64,000 nucleotides of DNA from Parahaliea maris (GCF_008064665.1 NZ_VRZA01000008.1:124001-188000); one strand, 5' to 3'. Positions 27,360-37,068 are shown, counted from the first letter of the stretch. Notes: generated by a model from the letters alone, not told the origin. Program-made: numbers and translations.

Positions 27360-28283
27360 TCAGAGAAACTGACTGTTCGGACAACCGTAGGTTTGGTCCT
27401 TCACATCATTCCACGTTGCATAGGGCTGTGGAATGAACAGGATTTCGCTCGGAGGTTCATAGCCGGACAGCGGATCCTGTTTGACTGGCTCGATACCACC
27501 GGGGCCCGGGAAGAGTGAGGGAGCCTCACCGTTACCAAAGCAGTTTGGCTTGGGCGCGCCTCCGCTTTCTCCCGCTTGCCCCGCCATTTGGGCATCTGCA
27601 TTACCTGCGCCAACACCTGCGGGTGGTGGGCCCATGCCCGGCCCGCCCATGCCTCCGCCCTTGCGGTCATCCGCTGCCCAACTGTTTCCAGGTGAAGCAG
27701 CCCAGTCGGTGAGGACGGTGAAGTGCAAAATCCTCCACTCGCCGTCAACCTTGATAAAGTCCACGCCGTAGCGTTCCCACATGTAGTTGGCGCTTTGTCG
27801 GCCACCGGGAGTCTGGGTTACCTGTCCGATGGAATACCAAATGCCTTTGGCACTTTTACCGTCTTTGGCGACTTCGATAACAGGCGTGGAGTTGGTATGG
27901 AACATTGAGGTTCCCGCGCCCAGGTTTTCATGTGTTACTTCCACACCGGGGTGTTGTTCGGCGAAAGCGACCAGATCACGCTTACGGAATTGGTCAAAAT
28001 AGGTGACGTAGTAGTCCCAGAGCAGATCCTTTCCGACCCAGTATTCGTAGCCATTGCCCCAGCTGACATCGGGATGATCCAGAGCGAACAATTCTTCCAA
28101 TTCACGTTTGTGCTGGCCTGATGAATAGTACCAGCCGTGACGGCTCATAACATTCTGTATCGCATGTACATCTTCGGCAATCGACACTCCGGCGCTCGAT
28201 GGAGTGTCGTTCATCGCGCAGCCGCTGGCGAGAAGAGCTGAAGCGATCGCGACTGCGACAATATTTTTACAATGTTTTATCAT
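27360..28283 (-). CDS. NTF2/SnoaL-like lipoprotein
   Basis: 307 aa. Lipoprotein signal with lipobox LLASGC (Cys 22), so it is anchored in a membrane facing the periplasm or outside. Residues about 38-215 form an NTF2/SnoaL-like domain (AIQNVMSRHGWYYSSGQ, LGAGTSMFHTNSTPVIEVA, GIWYS). A Gly/Met/Pro-rich linker around residues 215-240 and a C-terminal tail with two Cys follow. It is clearly paralogous to the protein at 41309-42238, which has the same N-MSRH and NLGAG-MHTN-TPIIEVA-DGK-AKG-WYS blocks. Role unknown; the fold serves hydratases, isomerases and binding proteins. It converges on the TonB receptor and follows the GH106 gene on the same strand. Confidence 0.75.
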   Translation of the reverse strand: MIKHCKNIVAVAIASALLASGCAMNDTPSSAGVSIAEDVHAIQNVMSRHGWYYSSGQHKRELEELFALDHPDVSWGNGYEYWVGKDLLWDYYVTYFDQFRKRDLVAFAEQHPGVEVTHENLGAGTSMFHTNSTPVIEVAKDGKSAKGIWYSIGQVTQTPGGRQSANYMWERYGVDFIKVDGEWRILHFTVLTDWAASPGNSWAADDRKGGGMGGPGMGPPPAGVGAGNADAQMAGQAGESGGAPKPNCFGNGEAPSLFPGPGGIEPVKQDPLSGYEPPSEILFIPQPYATWNDVKDQTYGCPNSQFL

Positions 28284-28415
28284 CGTCTTGTTCCTTTGGT
28301 GTTTTTGCAGGGTGGTCTTGAGTTTGGTTTCTACGCTGTTAGTGCATGCTTTATGCGAATTGCCGATGTCAACGCAATCACAAAACTGATTGATGTCGTG
28401 AATACGGCGGCAGTG

Positions 28416-31391
28416 TCAGAATAGGGACAGGGAAACAGGCCCCAGTAGTCCGTAGTCTTCGTACTCGACATTCACAGTTGCATCCCACGGAGGAGCCGTA
28501 ATAGCACCTTCGCTTATCAGGCGATTACCGAGAGGGGAAGTGATTTCGACCTCGATGACATTGAGGCCCTGGTGTAGATAGGCTCCAATTTCAGCCTCGA
28601 GAGAAAACAAATTGATGGGAACCTGCCTGCCGTTAATATGAACACGCGCACTGGACGAATCCCCAATAGAACCCAGTGCAAGGACTGCCCGGTTACCCGT
28701 CACCCACTCGCTCAATTGCAGTTCAGTTCGGTATCCGCCAATGCCCGAGACGGCCTCACCCAGTGCTCTTATGCTTTTCCAGGGAACGAGGGCAGTTGTC
28801 CCGACATCAACCAGGGATTTATGAGTATCACTTGATTGTTCTGTCGCCTTGTTCTCCTGCCAGTTTTCCACTTTCAACGACCAGTTATCGAGTTCTTCAT
28901 ATCGCGGGCTGCGATTCACGACGGGTTCGGAAATACCCTTCGATCTCGTCGCCAATGCGTTGAATAGCAATGTCGCCTCACCAGGTGCGAGAGAAATGAG
29001 TAAATGTCCGTTACTTTCTGCATTCAGATTCTCCACCGCTCCTGTCCAGGGATCGACCCGGTGTACCATCCCGCGACGTTGCAACTGCAGGTGGGAGCGC
29101 AGTGGTTCCGTGCCGGGGTTATAGAGAAAATACGCATCGTTGCCGTCAATATGACGTCTCACGCTGACGAGCCCCCCCTGAGGCGGCAAGAATTCCAACT
29201 CGGGACTCACCTCAAGTTTATTCAGCGCAGGTGGCAACTGATCGATGGACTCGACATGCACGACAGTCTCCTGTCGTAGAAGCGTGTCGATAATACTCCG
29301 AAGTTCGCTGTCCTGGCTGGCGTGGTCGGAATAGAACGGTACCTGATTGGGTGTTTCCCCCACAAAGGCAAGCTTCACCCCATGCTCATTGAGTCGCCGC
29401 AACTGTGTAGCTGACTCAACAGACAGGAACTTCTGGGAAGGCACAACTACGGCCTTGTACGCGGGGCCACCCGGAAGTAGAACACCTTGTTCGACTTGAT
29501 CTGAAACGGTATTCAGAGCAGCCGGGGTCAAAATATCGTAGGTGAAGCCAGCGCTAGCCAGGCTTTGGTCTTCGACCACAGGCGCGCTCGTTCCGTACTG
29601 GAAGTGAATGACCGCCAGGTCTACCTTTGCGACTCCACGCTGGAGTACTGCCTGCACACGGCTAAAATAGTGAGCGAGTTGTTCAATGTGTTGCCAGTCG
29701 GGGTTGCGTGGCCCCCAGTAACCTGCCAGACCAAAACCAAAAGGTGATATGCCAGGCCAGCGCGAAGCGTTGGAATCGCTGTACGCCATGCCGTGAAATA
29801 CCATCTGGTTGGCTCCCGCAGCAAAATTCTTGTTGGTCCACTGCAACATATCCAGCCAGGTCAACCTGTAGCCTTCGTTGGCAATGGCGCCGACTTCATC
29901 TGACACAATCGCACCTCCGCGCAGATGAGCGCCACCAGCGATCATGCGAAAACGATCATCACCCTGAACTGAGGGACCAAACCCCAGTGATTCGCCGTCG
30001 GGTCCGGGTATGGCCATGGCAGCGCGCACAATATCGACTCCGAGCCCGTACGCCTGTGCCCGAAACGACAACCCCAGACTGTGTGCCCACTGTTGCAGCG
30101 GCTGGAGATGATTTGAGATGTATAACTCGGTCAAAACCTCACGGAAATCGTTGCGAATACGATCACCCAGTGAAGAGTATTCGCCTTCGGCGCTCCCCAA
30201 CTCATTGAGATTAAGTTCGTCATTGCCAAGCCCATTTACCCGATTATCCAGGAACAGAGGAAGGTAGGGTGTCAGATCGTAGCCGCGGAGGCGTTTGAAT
30301 TCCGCCAGCAAGTCGGGAGTCCATGGCAACCCGCCGTACTCGAGTTCCAGGGAATCCTCAAACAGGGCACCGCCGTTTTCGCGCAACAGTTGCCGGGTTT
30401 CTGCGTCCAGCAAGTGCCTTTCCCAGAACTGCATCAGGGCCTCGGCACCCGCTTTACTGAGGTGGTCGATCACATAGTTGGGTCGGAATGTGGACGCCCC
30501 TTCCTTGTTCTGTTGAGCCGTGCCCCGCGCCCAGAAGGTAAAGAGCTGCCACTGCCCGTCGTCCGGTGGTGTCCAGCGAATAGAGTATTCACCAGTCCGG
30601 GGATCGACAATAGGGTCGCGAACAACCAGCATACCACCGGAGTCAAGCAGTGTGGCTGTTTTACGTAGAGTTCTGGCTTCGTGGTGCATGTCCCCCCAAG
30701 CCGCAAGCACCGTCTTTTCGACCTCTTCAGCGCCGATCACTCTCGCGGCGGTAACAGCAACAAGTCGCTCGGGATTGCGGTCTGGCTCCTCTACCTCGCG
30801 CAGCATGTTATTGGGTCCAGCATCCGCCTCTCCAAAGCCTGGAGCCCCCGGGGGTGGCGGCATGATGTTAGAGGAGAATGCCCTCGACGCCGGCAGTTCA
30901 CCTGTATAGGTCCCACTGAACACTTCGGAGAAGCCCATGCGCAGTTCCTGGGATGCCGCCATATCCTCCGGTGTTATGGAAGGAACCGCAGCCGGCCAGG
31001 CCGGACTTATTGTGGTGTCAACCTGTAGACCCAGGCGATTCGCGTTTTTGAGAATCGTTTTGTACAGCGCATTCCAGCGAGTGCTGCCCCAGCCACTGTC
31101 GCGCATACGTGTTCTGGGATAGCGAGTGTCCCCCATGTGGATACAGAGCTCAACGCCCTTGAACTGCGCGCTGGCAACGGCCTCAAGCTGGCGGATTATC
31201 ACTGCTTCCTCCACCTCTGCCGCGGGAAGCCACCAACGGAACATGGCGCTGTTTTCAGGTTTGGGGGAAAGCACTCCCGGAATCGAAGGGTCGAGGGAGG
31301 GCCTTTCCTGCGCAAAAGACGGATTTGTCAATAGCGTGACAATCAGTGACACGAGGAACAACACTTCCAAACGGACAGGTCGGCTTCTCAT
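28416..31391 (-). CDS. GH106 alpha-L-rhamnosidase, exported (copy 1)
   Basis: 991 aa from the ATG at 31391, chosen because it yields a signal peptide (residues 1-27, TNPSFA then QER); an upstream in-frame ATG at 31535 would cover operator site D. The protein has the GH106 layout: MFRWWLPAAEVEEAVI near the mature N-terminus, GWGSTRWNALYKTIL, a long TIM-barrel region, QFWERHLLDAETRQLL, and a C-terminal galactose-binding-like beta domain. GH106 enzymes release terminal alpha-L-rhamnose from pectins and other glycans or glycosides. A PPPPGAPGFG segment interrupts the first domain. Paralogue of 37120-40104. Export suggests periplasmic action after TonB uptake. Confidence 0.85.
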   Translation of the reverse strand: MRSRPVRLEVLFLVSLIVTLLTNPSFAQERPSLDPSIPGVLSPKPENSAMFRWWLPAAEVEEAVIIRQLEAVASAQFKGVELCIHMGDTRYPRTRMRDSGWGSTRWNALYKTILKNANRLGLQVDTTISPAWPAAVPSITPEDMAASQELRMGFSEVFSGTYTGELPASRAFSSNIMPPPPGAPGFGEADAGPNNMLREVEEPDRNPERLVAVTAARVIGAEEVEKTVLAAWGDMHHEARTLRKTATLLDSGGMLVVRDPIVDPRTGEYSIRWTPPDDGQWQLFTFWARGTAQQNKEGASTFRPNYVIDHLSKAGAEALMQFWERHLLDAETRQLLRENGGALFEDSLELEYGGLPWTPDLLAEFKRLRGYDLTPYLPLFLDNRVNGLGNDELNLNELGSAEGEYSSLGDRIRNDFREVLTELYISNHLQPLQQWAHSLGLSFRAQAYGLGVDIVRAAMAIPGPDGESLGFGPSVQGDDRFRMIAGGAHLRGGAIVSDEVGAIANEGYRLTWLDMLQWTNKNFAAGANQMVFHGMAYSDSNASRWPGISPFGFGLAGYWGPRNPDWQHIEQLAHYFSRVQAVLQRGVAKVDLAVIHFQYGTSAPVVEDQSLASAGFTYDILTPAALNTVSDQVEQGVLLPGGPAYKAVVVPSQKFLSVESATQLRRLNEHGVKLAFVGETPNQVPFYSDHASQDSELRSIIDTLLRQETVVHVESIDQLPPALNKLEVSPELEFLPPQGGLVSVRRHIDGNDAYFLYNPGTEPLRSHLQLQRRGMVHRVDPWTGAVENLNAESNGHLLISLAPGEATLLFNALATRSKGISEPVVNRSPRYEELDNWSLKVENWQENKATEQSSDTHKSLVDVGTTALVPWKSIRALGEAVSGIGGYRTELQLSEWVTGNRAVLALGSIGDSSSARVHINGRQVPINLFSLEAEIGAYLHQGLNVIEVEITSPLGNRLISEGAITAPPWDATVNVEYEDYGLLGPVSLSLF

Positions 31392-31506
31392 AATTGTTAT
31401 CGCAATCGATCTGGCGGATCCAGGAGCGCCAGTGTACGCCTCTTTGTTGGGTGGAGAGCGCTCACCCGTTTCCCGGGGAACATTGTGACTCAGACAGCCT
31501 GGAGAA

Positions 31507-31528
31507 GGATTGTGCAGGGAATATGGAG
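31507..31528 (-). promoter_or_regulatory. 11-bp direct-repeat operator, site D
   Basis: On the minus strand CTCCATATTCC is followed directly by CTGCACAATCC. It lies about 116 bases before the GH106 copy 1 start and 20 bases from site E, which serves the divergent beta-helix gene. Same consensus as site A. Confidence 0.7.
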
Positions 31529-31547
31529 CATGCAACAGTCAGTAAGT

Positions 31548-31569
31548 CTGCATATTCTCTCGATATTCG
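31548..31569 (+). promoter_or_regulatory. 11-bp direct-repeat operator, site E
   Basis: CTGCATATTCT then CTCGATATTCG, contiguous, with a degenerate third unit after them. It ends 37 bases before the start of the beta-helix gene. Same consensus family as site A. Confidence 0.65.
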
Positions 31570-31606
31570 CTCGAAACAATAAGACAACCAATTTCAATAA
31601 AAAGAG

Positions 31607-33484
31607 ATGCGACAGCCAATGATTCAACGACAACCTATCGTCTCGCGCCGCTCGATGTTCAGCGAAACCGTTCTCTCCCGGTTCCGGCTGAAAAGCTCAG
31701 CCAGACAGCCCGCTATTGGCTACCAGAGATTTAACGCCATCTCAGCGTCTGTATTGCCTGCATTAACCACAACAGCGGCATTGCTGATACCTGGCCCGGC
31801 ATTCGCAGCCGAAGCCGTCACTCTGAAATTGGGAGAGTCATGGAAAGTTGATAAGACTACCCATCTCGATCTTTTCACCCTTGCAGATGGCGCTTCAGTT
31901 CTCGCACCCGATGGATACGATATTACCTTGACCGTAGATGGTGTCAGTACCCCCATCAAGCCGGGCACGTACCAGGGTGCGATTGTGCTTACCCCCACGC
32001 GAGAGTACCTGGTTGAATACCGCGGATACGCCCCATATCACTACCGCTCGGCGATTGTTATCAACGATAACAAACTGGTGGAAGATCAATCGGTTTTGTC
32101 CGCCGCGGGAAACGCCAGAATTGACGACCTCACGGCAACCGATGTGACGGTCGTGTCGCGTGAGGAAAATTTCAACGGTGTTCTGGTCGCCGGCGAATCG
32201 ACCTATACCATCAACAACCTCACCATCGACATGGTCGGCAATGGGGGCAACGATTTCGCTGGCTGGGGCGCCGGAGTGATGTCGACTGACAACGCCCATG
32301 TCACGATTAACGGTGCGAAAATCCGTACCCGAGGCGCTATACGCCCTGCCCTGTTTATTGGTGGAAAAAGCACCATGACTGTCAATGACGCGGATATCGA
32401 AACGTTCAGTGGCACTCTGCCCGACGACTATCAATTTTCGATCGCGCCCGGGGAAATGATGGAGGTACCTTACGGACTCGGCTTGTGGGGTAATGTCCGG
32501 TCGACCAACCTGATCGATGAGGCAACGGTGTACTACAACAATTGTCGCATCAAGTCGCATGGTTGGGGAGCCCTGTCCAGTGACGGCAACGGGCCTACGC
32601 GAATGTTCGTGAACAAGTGTCTGATTGAAACCGAGGGTAGTGGCTATGGAGCCTACGCGAATGGAGACTCCCACGACTACTTCAGTCAAACGACATTTAA
32701 CGTAACAGACGTGGGCGTTGTTGTCGGCGGCCCGGGTTGGGTCACCCTCACCGACCATAGCGTACTGAATTCACAAAAGTTGGGCATCATGATGCACCAG
32801 GGCGCTGGTGGATCCGTGCTGCGTGTAGAGAAAAAGAGCGAGATCAACAGCGTCAATACAGCGGTACAGGTCAAGGGCCGCGGCGCCGATATTATTGTCG
32901 ATGATGCACTGCTTAACGCAGAAAATGGCATCCTGGTGCAAACCATGGAGAACGATGACCCAATAATGCAGGCAATGATGGCGGGCGCTCCCCCGCCAGG
33001 AGGAGCGCCGCCCCCGGGAATGGAGGCTCCCCCCACCATGCCTGGCGCTGATGCCATGAACTTCAGCCCCGATGTCAATGTAACTCTGCGTAATACAACC
33101 CTGAGCGGTAACATTGCCCATGCGATGCACGCCCATGGCGACATGAACGTCTACCTGATGAATGCAACGCTGACCGGGGCTATCAGTACTTCAGTGACGC
33201 GCCCTGCTTCAGGTAAGGAACCGACAAAGGAGACCTTTCAAACTGTTGGCGAGGTCGTTAATGACTACGCTCCCGTGGATTCCGAACACGAACTGAGGAT
33301 CTATCTGGACTGGAACGCACATTGGCTGGTTGCAAAGACCAGCTTTCTGGACGCACTCGTTATCGCCGATGGGGCGCAACTGCAGGCCACCGAAGGTGCC
33401 AGCCTGGAAATGACGGTCAATGGCAAGGTCGTACCGATCAATCCGGGCACCTATGACGGCGAGATCGTCCTCCGGGTCTATTGA
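31607..33484 (+). CDS. Exported right-handed beta-helix protein with duplicated end modules
   Basis: 625 aa. A long N-region (about 45 residues) precedes a hydrophobic stretch ending GPAFAAEA, so it is exported; a start at 31655 is possible. The middle (about residues 150-540) has repeated short beta-strand turns with N and D ladders (ARIDDLTATDVTVVS, TINNLTIDMVG, HVTINGAKIRTRGAI), the look of a pectin-lyase-type parallel beta-helix. The segment at about 75-128 recurs at about 568-625: LADGASVLAPDG with IKPGTYQGAIVL against IADGAQLQATEG with INPGTYDGEIVL. A Met/Pro/Gly-rich insert lies near residues 455-485. Could be a glycan-binding or lyase-like protein; no known catalytic signature recognised. 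Confidence 0.7.
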   Translation: MRQPMIQRQPIVSRRSMFSETVLSRFRLKSSARQPAIGYQRFNAISASVLPALTTTAALLIPGPAFAAEAVTLKLGESWKVDKTTHLDLFTLADGASVLAPDGYDITLTVDGVSTPIKPGTYQGAIVLTPTREYLVEYRGYAPYHYRSAIVINDNKLVEDQSVLSAAGNARIDDLTATDVTVVSREENFNGVLVAGESTYTINNLTIDMVGNGGNDFAGWGAGVMSTDNAHVTINGAKIRTRGAIRPALFIGGKSTMTVNDADIETFSGTLPDDYQFSIAPGEMMEVPYGLGLWGNVRSTNLIDEATVYYNNCRIKSHGWGALSSDGNGPTRMFVNKCLIETEGSGYGAYANGDSHDYFSQTTFNVTDVGVVVGGPGWVTLTDHSVLNSQKLGIMMHQGAGGSVLRVEKKSEINSVNTAVQVKGRGADIIVDDALLNAENGILVQTMENDDPIMQAMMAGAPPPGGAPPPGMEAPPTMPGADAMNFSPDVNVTLRNTTLSGNIAHAMHAHGDMNVYLMNATLTGAISTSVTRPASGKEPTKETFQTVGEVVNDYAPVDSEHELRIYLDWNAHWLVAKTSFLDALVIADGAQLQATEGASLEMTVNGKVVPINPGTYDGEIVLRVY

Positions 33485-33496
33485 CCGAAGCGACCG

Positions 33497-34078
33497 ATGA
33501 AGAAATCAACCCAGTTTTCTGGTTACCTTTTCCTCGCGCTGGTTTTTCCATTTATGGTGAATGCCGGAGATTCGGTACCTCCTGTTCAAGCAGACGACCT
33601 GCCACCCGGCAGGTCAGCTGACCTGGCCACTCTCAGAAGCTACTGGCACAAAACGCGTATCGATCACTTCGAGACCGCGACCACGATGGGACAGAATGCC
33701 GCGCTGACAGTGTTTGGATATGTCGAAGTTCGCGCAGAAGCGCGAGTACTAAAGTCCGCGCAAGCACAAACCGTTGCACTCGATCTCTACTGGAACGAAG
33801 AGCTTCAGGATAACGCTACCGTTGCCACCAGCGAGTCCGTGCAAATGCTACTCGCCGCCGGGTACGAAAAAAAAGCCACGGAGGGCTTTATATACCAAGA
33901 GCCGTTTAAGGGTACCGTTCCGTTATATCTTTTTTATAGCGAAGAGCTGAAAGACTTTCGTACCTCTACACTCGCGCCCAAAGACCCCGCACTGCGGCAA
34001 GCCAATTATGTGCTTGTACGCATTGAGGGCTACGTATTTCCCGTCACTGCCACGGTGCCTGCATACTCCGACACATGA
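33497..34078 (+). CDS. Exported protein of unknown function
   Basis: 193 aa with a clear signal peptide (MKKSTQFSGYLFLALVFPF, cleavage after VNA). The mature part shows no motif I recognise; it is rich in beta-strand-like segments (ALTVFGYVEVRAEARVL, YVLVRIEGYVFPVTATV). It follows the beta-helix gene by 12 bases and is presumably co-transcribed and works with it. Its last 49 bases overlap the 3' end of the convergent GH78 gene. Confidence 0.65.
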   Translation: MKKSTQFSGYLFLALVFPFMVNAGDSVPPVQADDLPPGRSADLATLRSYWHKTRIDHFETATTMGQNAALTVFGYVEVRAEARVLKSAQAQTVALDLYWNEELQDNATVATSESVQMLLAAGYEKKATEGFIYQEPFKGTVPLYLFYSEELKDFRTSTLAPKDPALRQANYVLVRIEGYVFPVTATVPAYSDT

Positions 34079-36933
34079 AATCGATACACTCCGGAACCCA
34101 CCTGGTACACGGCACGACTTCCTGACTGCCGAAGCCATTGCGCTCCAGCTGACGCTTTTACCGCTTCTGCGGAATGCGCGGGAACGTGGATCTCGGCAAC
34201 AGCGCCCACCGGTACGATCACTTCGAGGTCGAGCTGCCCGTCCCGGATTTTCCAATCGGAACTCACCTTCCCGAGAGGGGTTTTTATGGCAGCACGCGCA
34301 TAACTGATGTCTGCCACGGGTTGGGGCGCAATGCGGATCGTCCGATATCCCGGTGAAGTTTCTCGAATACCAGCCAGGTACTGGAATAGCCAATCGTCTA
34401 TCGTGCCGCGAAAGGCGTGATTATGGGAGCGCGCGTGCTCATGCCACGCCTCCCAGTGAGTGTCAACGATAATCGTTTCACCACCTTTAGCCTCACTACC
34501 GTCCAACGTCAAAAACCAGTAACCCCACCCGGGGAAGGACGGTGTCGTGGCAGCGCGGTACGCGAGCTCACCACCGCCACATTCACTCAGGGTGGGCATC
34601 ACATCTTTCAATACCGTGGCACCGGTGGTGATATGCTCGCCGTGCGTTTCTCCAACGTCCGTCAGCAGCTGCTTGCACAATTCAGCGCGGTCGGCCGCTG
34701 GCACCAGGCCCAGAGCGAGCGGCAGTACGTTATCGGTCTGAAATTGCCTGGCGTCCACTTCAGCGGCGGGCAATTGAACCATCATCGGAATATCATCAGG
34801 CATTTGTTCCGGCAACTCGACCCCCGGCGGAGGCCCCATCTGGGGGGGCTGGTAAGGGAAGTCGTAGTGCCTGGCCCGTGGATCATAGTATTTCGTATTT
34901 ATTGCCCGCCCCACCCTGCGGGCAAAATCTGAGTAAATGCCCGCGTCGTCGTGGTTACCCAACGCGTCAGCTATTTCAGCCAGGGCCGATGCAGAACGAT
35001 AGATATATGCCGTACCTACAAGTTGGTTATCCATGCCACTCCCGTAGGCGGGTTCGTGGTCACCCCAGGTTTTGCCCGTAAACAGGTAATCGGTGGAAGC
35101 GAGTTCGCGCATCCACTTTGCCATCCAGCGAGTCATCCCGGCGTAGTTTTCACGCAGCGTACGTAGATTACCGCGCTGTCGGTAAAGCGCATGATTGACC
35201 AGCACATAACTCGAAGACCAAATGGGATCACTGGTGAGGCCCACAAAGGGGTCCTCCTGGGGCCCACCGGGGTTCTGGTTCGGGACGATCACCGCCAGTC
35301 CACCATCGGCGGCCTGGTTGTCGCGGTGATCCAGCATCCACTTTTCCCAGAAATTCTCGGAAGCCAGGTTCATCAACGCACTATCCACGATCAGCAGCGC
35401 ATCCGCGGCCCAACCACGCTTTTCGTACATTGGCGTATCCGTTGGAATGTGATGCAGATTACTCACGGTGGATTGCACCATCGCACGGTGGTACCGGTTC
35501 AACAGTTCATCAGAACTTTCGAAGACACCTGTGACCGGAATGTCATTGTTCAGCAACAAGCCCTCGACTTGCTCGATCCTCACTTCCTCAGGGGCATCGA
35601 CCTGAACGAAACGGTAGCCGTTGTAGCTGTAGCTTGGCGTATAGATTTCGCCCTCTGGGTCTCCACGCAAGGTGTAGCTGTACACCTGCACCGGGGTGCC
35701 GCCGAAGGGACCATCATTGCCGGAATTGATCGTTCCCTCGCTGGTAAGCTTTTCGCCATATTTGATCGTCACACTGCTGCCGGCAGGTCCTGAAAGTCGA
35801 ATACGCGCCCAGCCAGCCCTTGTGGTTTTGAAGTCATAGAGGGTGGTCGTACTGGTGACCGGGATACGGCTGGGACTGCTCAACTCACCGGTGACTCTGA
35901 CGGGCTCGATATCCTGAGCCTTGAGTGCACCGGAGGGCGCGATTGCCAGCAGCGCCCGGGCCCAGTCCCTGTCATCGAAATCGACGTCGTTCCAGCCCGG
36001 CTGCTGGAGCCGCGCATCGTATACCTCGCCATATTTGACTGAATTCGTTAGCGTCGGCCCATCAGACGCCTTCCATGAAGCATCACTCAGGATTTCCCTC
36101 TCGGTGCCGTCGTCAAATCGCACCAGCAAATGCAGCTTGAGTTTCGGTTCGCTGAGCCAGGGCGCGACCGCAGTATCAATGTTATTGTAATCGGCGTAGA
36201 ACCCGCGTCCCAGGCTGACACCGATCGCGTTACTACCCGGCCTTAACATATCTGTTATGTCATAGGTCACATACATGACGCGGCGATCGAAAGGGGTAAA
36301 TGCCGGGTCCAACTCGTGATCTCCGATCCGGCTCCCATTGAGGTATGCCTTGTAGTAGCCCAGACCGGCAATGTAGGCACGCGCAACGCTGATCTGCTTG
36401 TCCGGCAAGTCAAATTCCGAGCGCAACAGCGCCTCCGGGGACTCCGAGTCCCCGCGGGTTCTAACCCGGCCGATCCATTCTCCCTGAAACTCCTGCGAGT
36501 CGATGAAGGCGGTTTCAAACCAGGTCAGTGTACTCCATTCCGAAGCCCTGTCTTCATCCCAAACCCGGGCAGCAATATGGTAGCGTGTGCGCGACTGCAA
36601 TTTCGGGCCGGTATAGACAATATCGAACGAATCCCCGGATTCGACCCGACCGCTCGACCAGACATCACCTCTATTATCACGGTTGCTGGAAACCCGTATT
36701 TCGTAAGCGGTCTGCCTGGCTCCGTTGTAGTTTGCCTCGACGATCCAGCCTATACGAGGCTCTGGGGTATCGATGCCTAACGGTTGCTGACGATGCTCGA
36801 CGGTGAGGTCTGTCACCGACAGCGAGTCAGCCGGTGCCGGTTCCTGCACTGCCCCGGCGGCGGCCAGGGCATTCAGAACGTACAGGATAACTCCCATGAC
36901 TGTGGTGATCAGGTAGTTGCGTTGTGCCGTCAT
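34030..36933 (-). CDS. GH78 alpha-L-rhamnosidase, exported
   Basis: 967 aa. Signal peptide about residues 1-27. The order is that of GH78: N-terminal beta domains (LTVEHRQQPLGIDTPEPRIGW, the carbohydrate-binding YYKAYLNGSRIGDHELDPAFT segment), then the (alpha/alpha)6 barrel with TDTPMYEKRGWAADA near residue 500 (equivalent of the catalytic-acid region) and THWEAWHEHARSHNHAFRGTIDDWLF near residues 825-850, and a C-terminal beta-sandwich. It hydrolyses terminal alpha-L-rhamnosides. A QPPQMGPPPGVELPEQM insert lies in the barrel near residue 690. Divergent from GH106 copy 2, with operator sites B and C between them. Confidence 0.92.
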   Translation of the reverse strand: MTAQRNYLITTVMGVILYVLNALAAAGAVQEPAPADSLSVTDLTVEHRQQPLGIDTPEPRIGWIVEANYNGARQTAYEIRVSSNRDNRGDVWSSGRVESGDSFDIVYTGPKLQSRTRYHIAARVWDEDRASEWSTLTWFETAFIDSQEFQGEWIGRVRTRGDSESPEALLRSEFDLPDKQISVARAYIAGLGYYKAYLNGSRIGDHELDPAFTPFDRRVMYVTYDITDMLRPGSNAIGVSLGRGFYADYNNIDTAVAPWLSEPKLKLHLLVRFDDGTEREILSDASWKASDGPTLTNSVKYGEVYDARLQQPGWNDVDFDDRDWARALLAIAPSGALKAQDIEPVRVTGELSSPSRIPVTSTTTLYDFKTTRAGWARIRLSGPAGSSVTIKYGEKLTSEGTINSGNDGPFGGTPVQVYSYTLRGDPEGEIYTPSYSYNGYRFVQVDAPEEVRIEQVEGLLLNNDIPVTGVFESSDELLNRYHRAMVQSTVSNLHHIPTDTPMYEKRGWAADALLIVDSALMNLASENFWEKWMLDHRDNQAADGGLAVIVPNQNPGGPQEDPFVGLTSDPIWSSSYVLVNHALYRQRGNLRTLRENYAGMTRWMAKWMRELASTDYLFTGKTWGDHEPAYGSGMDNQLVGTAYIYRSASALAEIADALGNHDDAGIYSDFARRVGRAINTKYYDPRARHYDFPYQPPQMGPPPGVELPEQMPDDIPMMVQLPAAEVDARQFQTDNVLPLALGLVPAADRAELCKQLLTDVGETHGEHITTGATVLKDVMPTLSECGGGELAYRAATTPSFPGWGYWFLTLDGSEAKGGETIIVDTHWEAWHEHARSHNHAFRGTIDDWLFQYLAGIRETSPGYRTIRIAPQPVADISYARAAIKTPLGKVSSDWKIRDGQLDLEVIVPVGAVAEIHVPAHSAEAVKASAGAQWLRQSGSRAVYQVGSGVYRFHVSEYAGTVAVTGNT

Positions 36934-36986
36934 TGGAGATGTCCGTTTATTGTAGATTATGGGTGCTTGCTGGCCATGCTAGGGAG

Positions 36987-37008
36987 CGATTTTGCAGGGA
37001 TTGTGGAG
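36987..37008 (-). promoter_or_regulatory. 11-bp direct-repeat operator, site C
   Basis: On the minus strand CTCCACAATCC is followed directly by CTGCAAAATCG, ending 53 bases before the GH78 start. CTCCCTAGCAT next to it is a possible weak third unit. Same consensus family as site A. Confidence 0.7.
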
Positions 37009-37046
37009 ACGCAGCGCGGGGTCACCCCCTGCACGGCAAGAAAATG

Positions 37047-37068
37047 ATCCACAATTTCTCCATATTTG
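37047..37068 (+). promoter_or_regulatory. 11-bp direct-repeat operator, site B
   Basis: ATCCACAATTT then CTCCATATTTG, contiguous, ending 51 bases before the GH106 copy 2 start. Its TTTCTCCATATTTGG part is close to the E. coli BaeR box as I recall it (TTTTTCTCCATDATTGGC). Sites B and C lie 38 bases apart, one for each divergent gene. Confidence 0.7.

Noticed and set aside
28299-28311. Possible ninth 11-bp unit (CTGCAAAAACA on the minus strand) before the NTF2-like lipoprotein gene
   Set aside because: Only one unit matches, its neighbour does not, and it is less than 30 bases from the start codon, so it was not counted with the eight sites.
31895-32758. 287-codon minus-strand open frame
   Set aside because: Antisense to the beta-helix protein, whose own frame has an export signal and ordered repeats.
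35191-35793. 200-codon plus-strand open frame inside GH78
   Set aside because: Lies fully antisense to the catalytic barrel of GH78 and shows no family resemblance.
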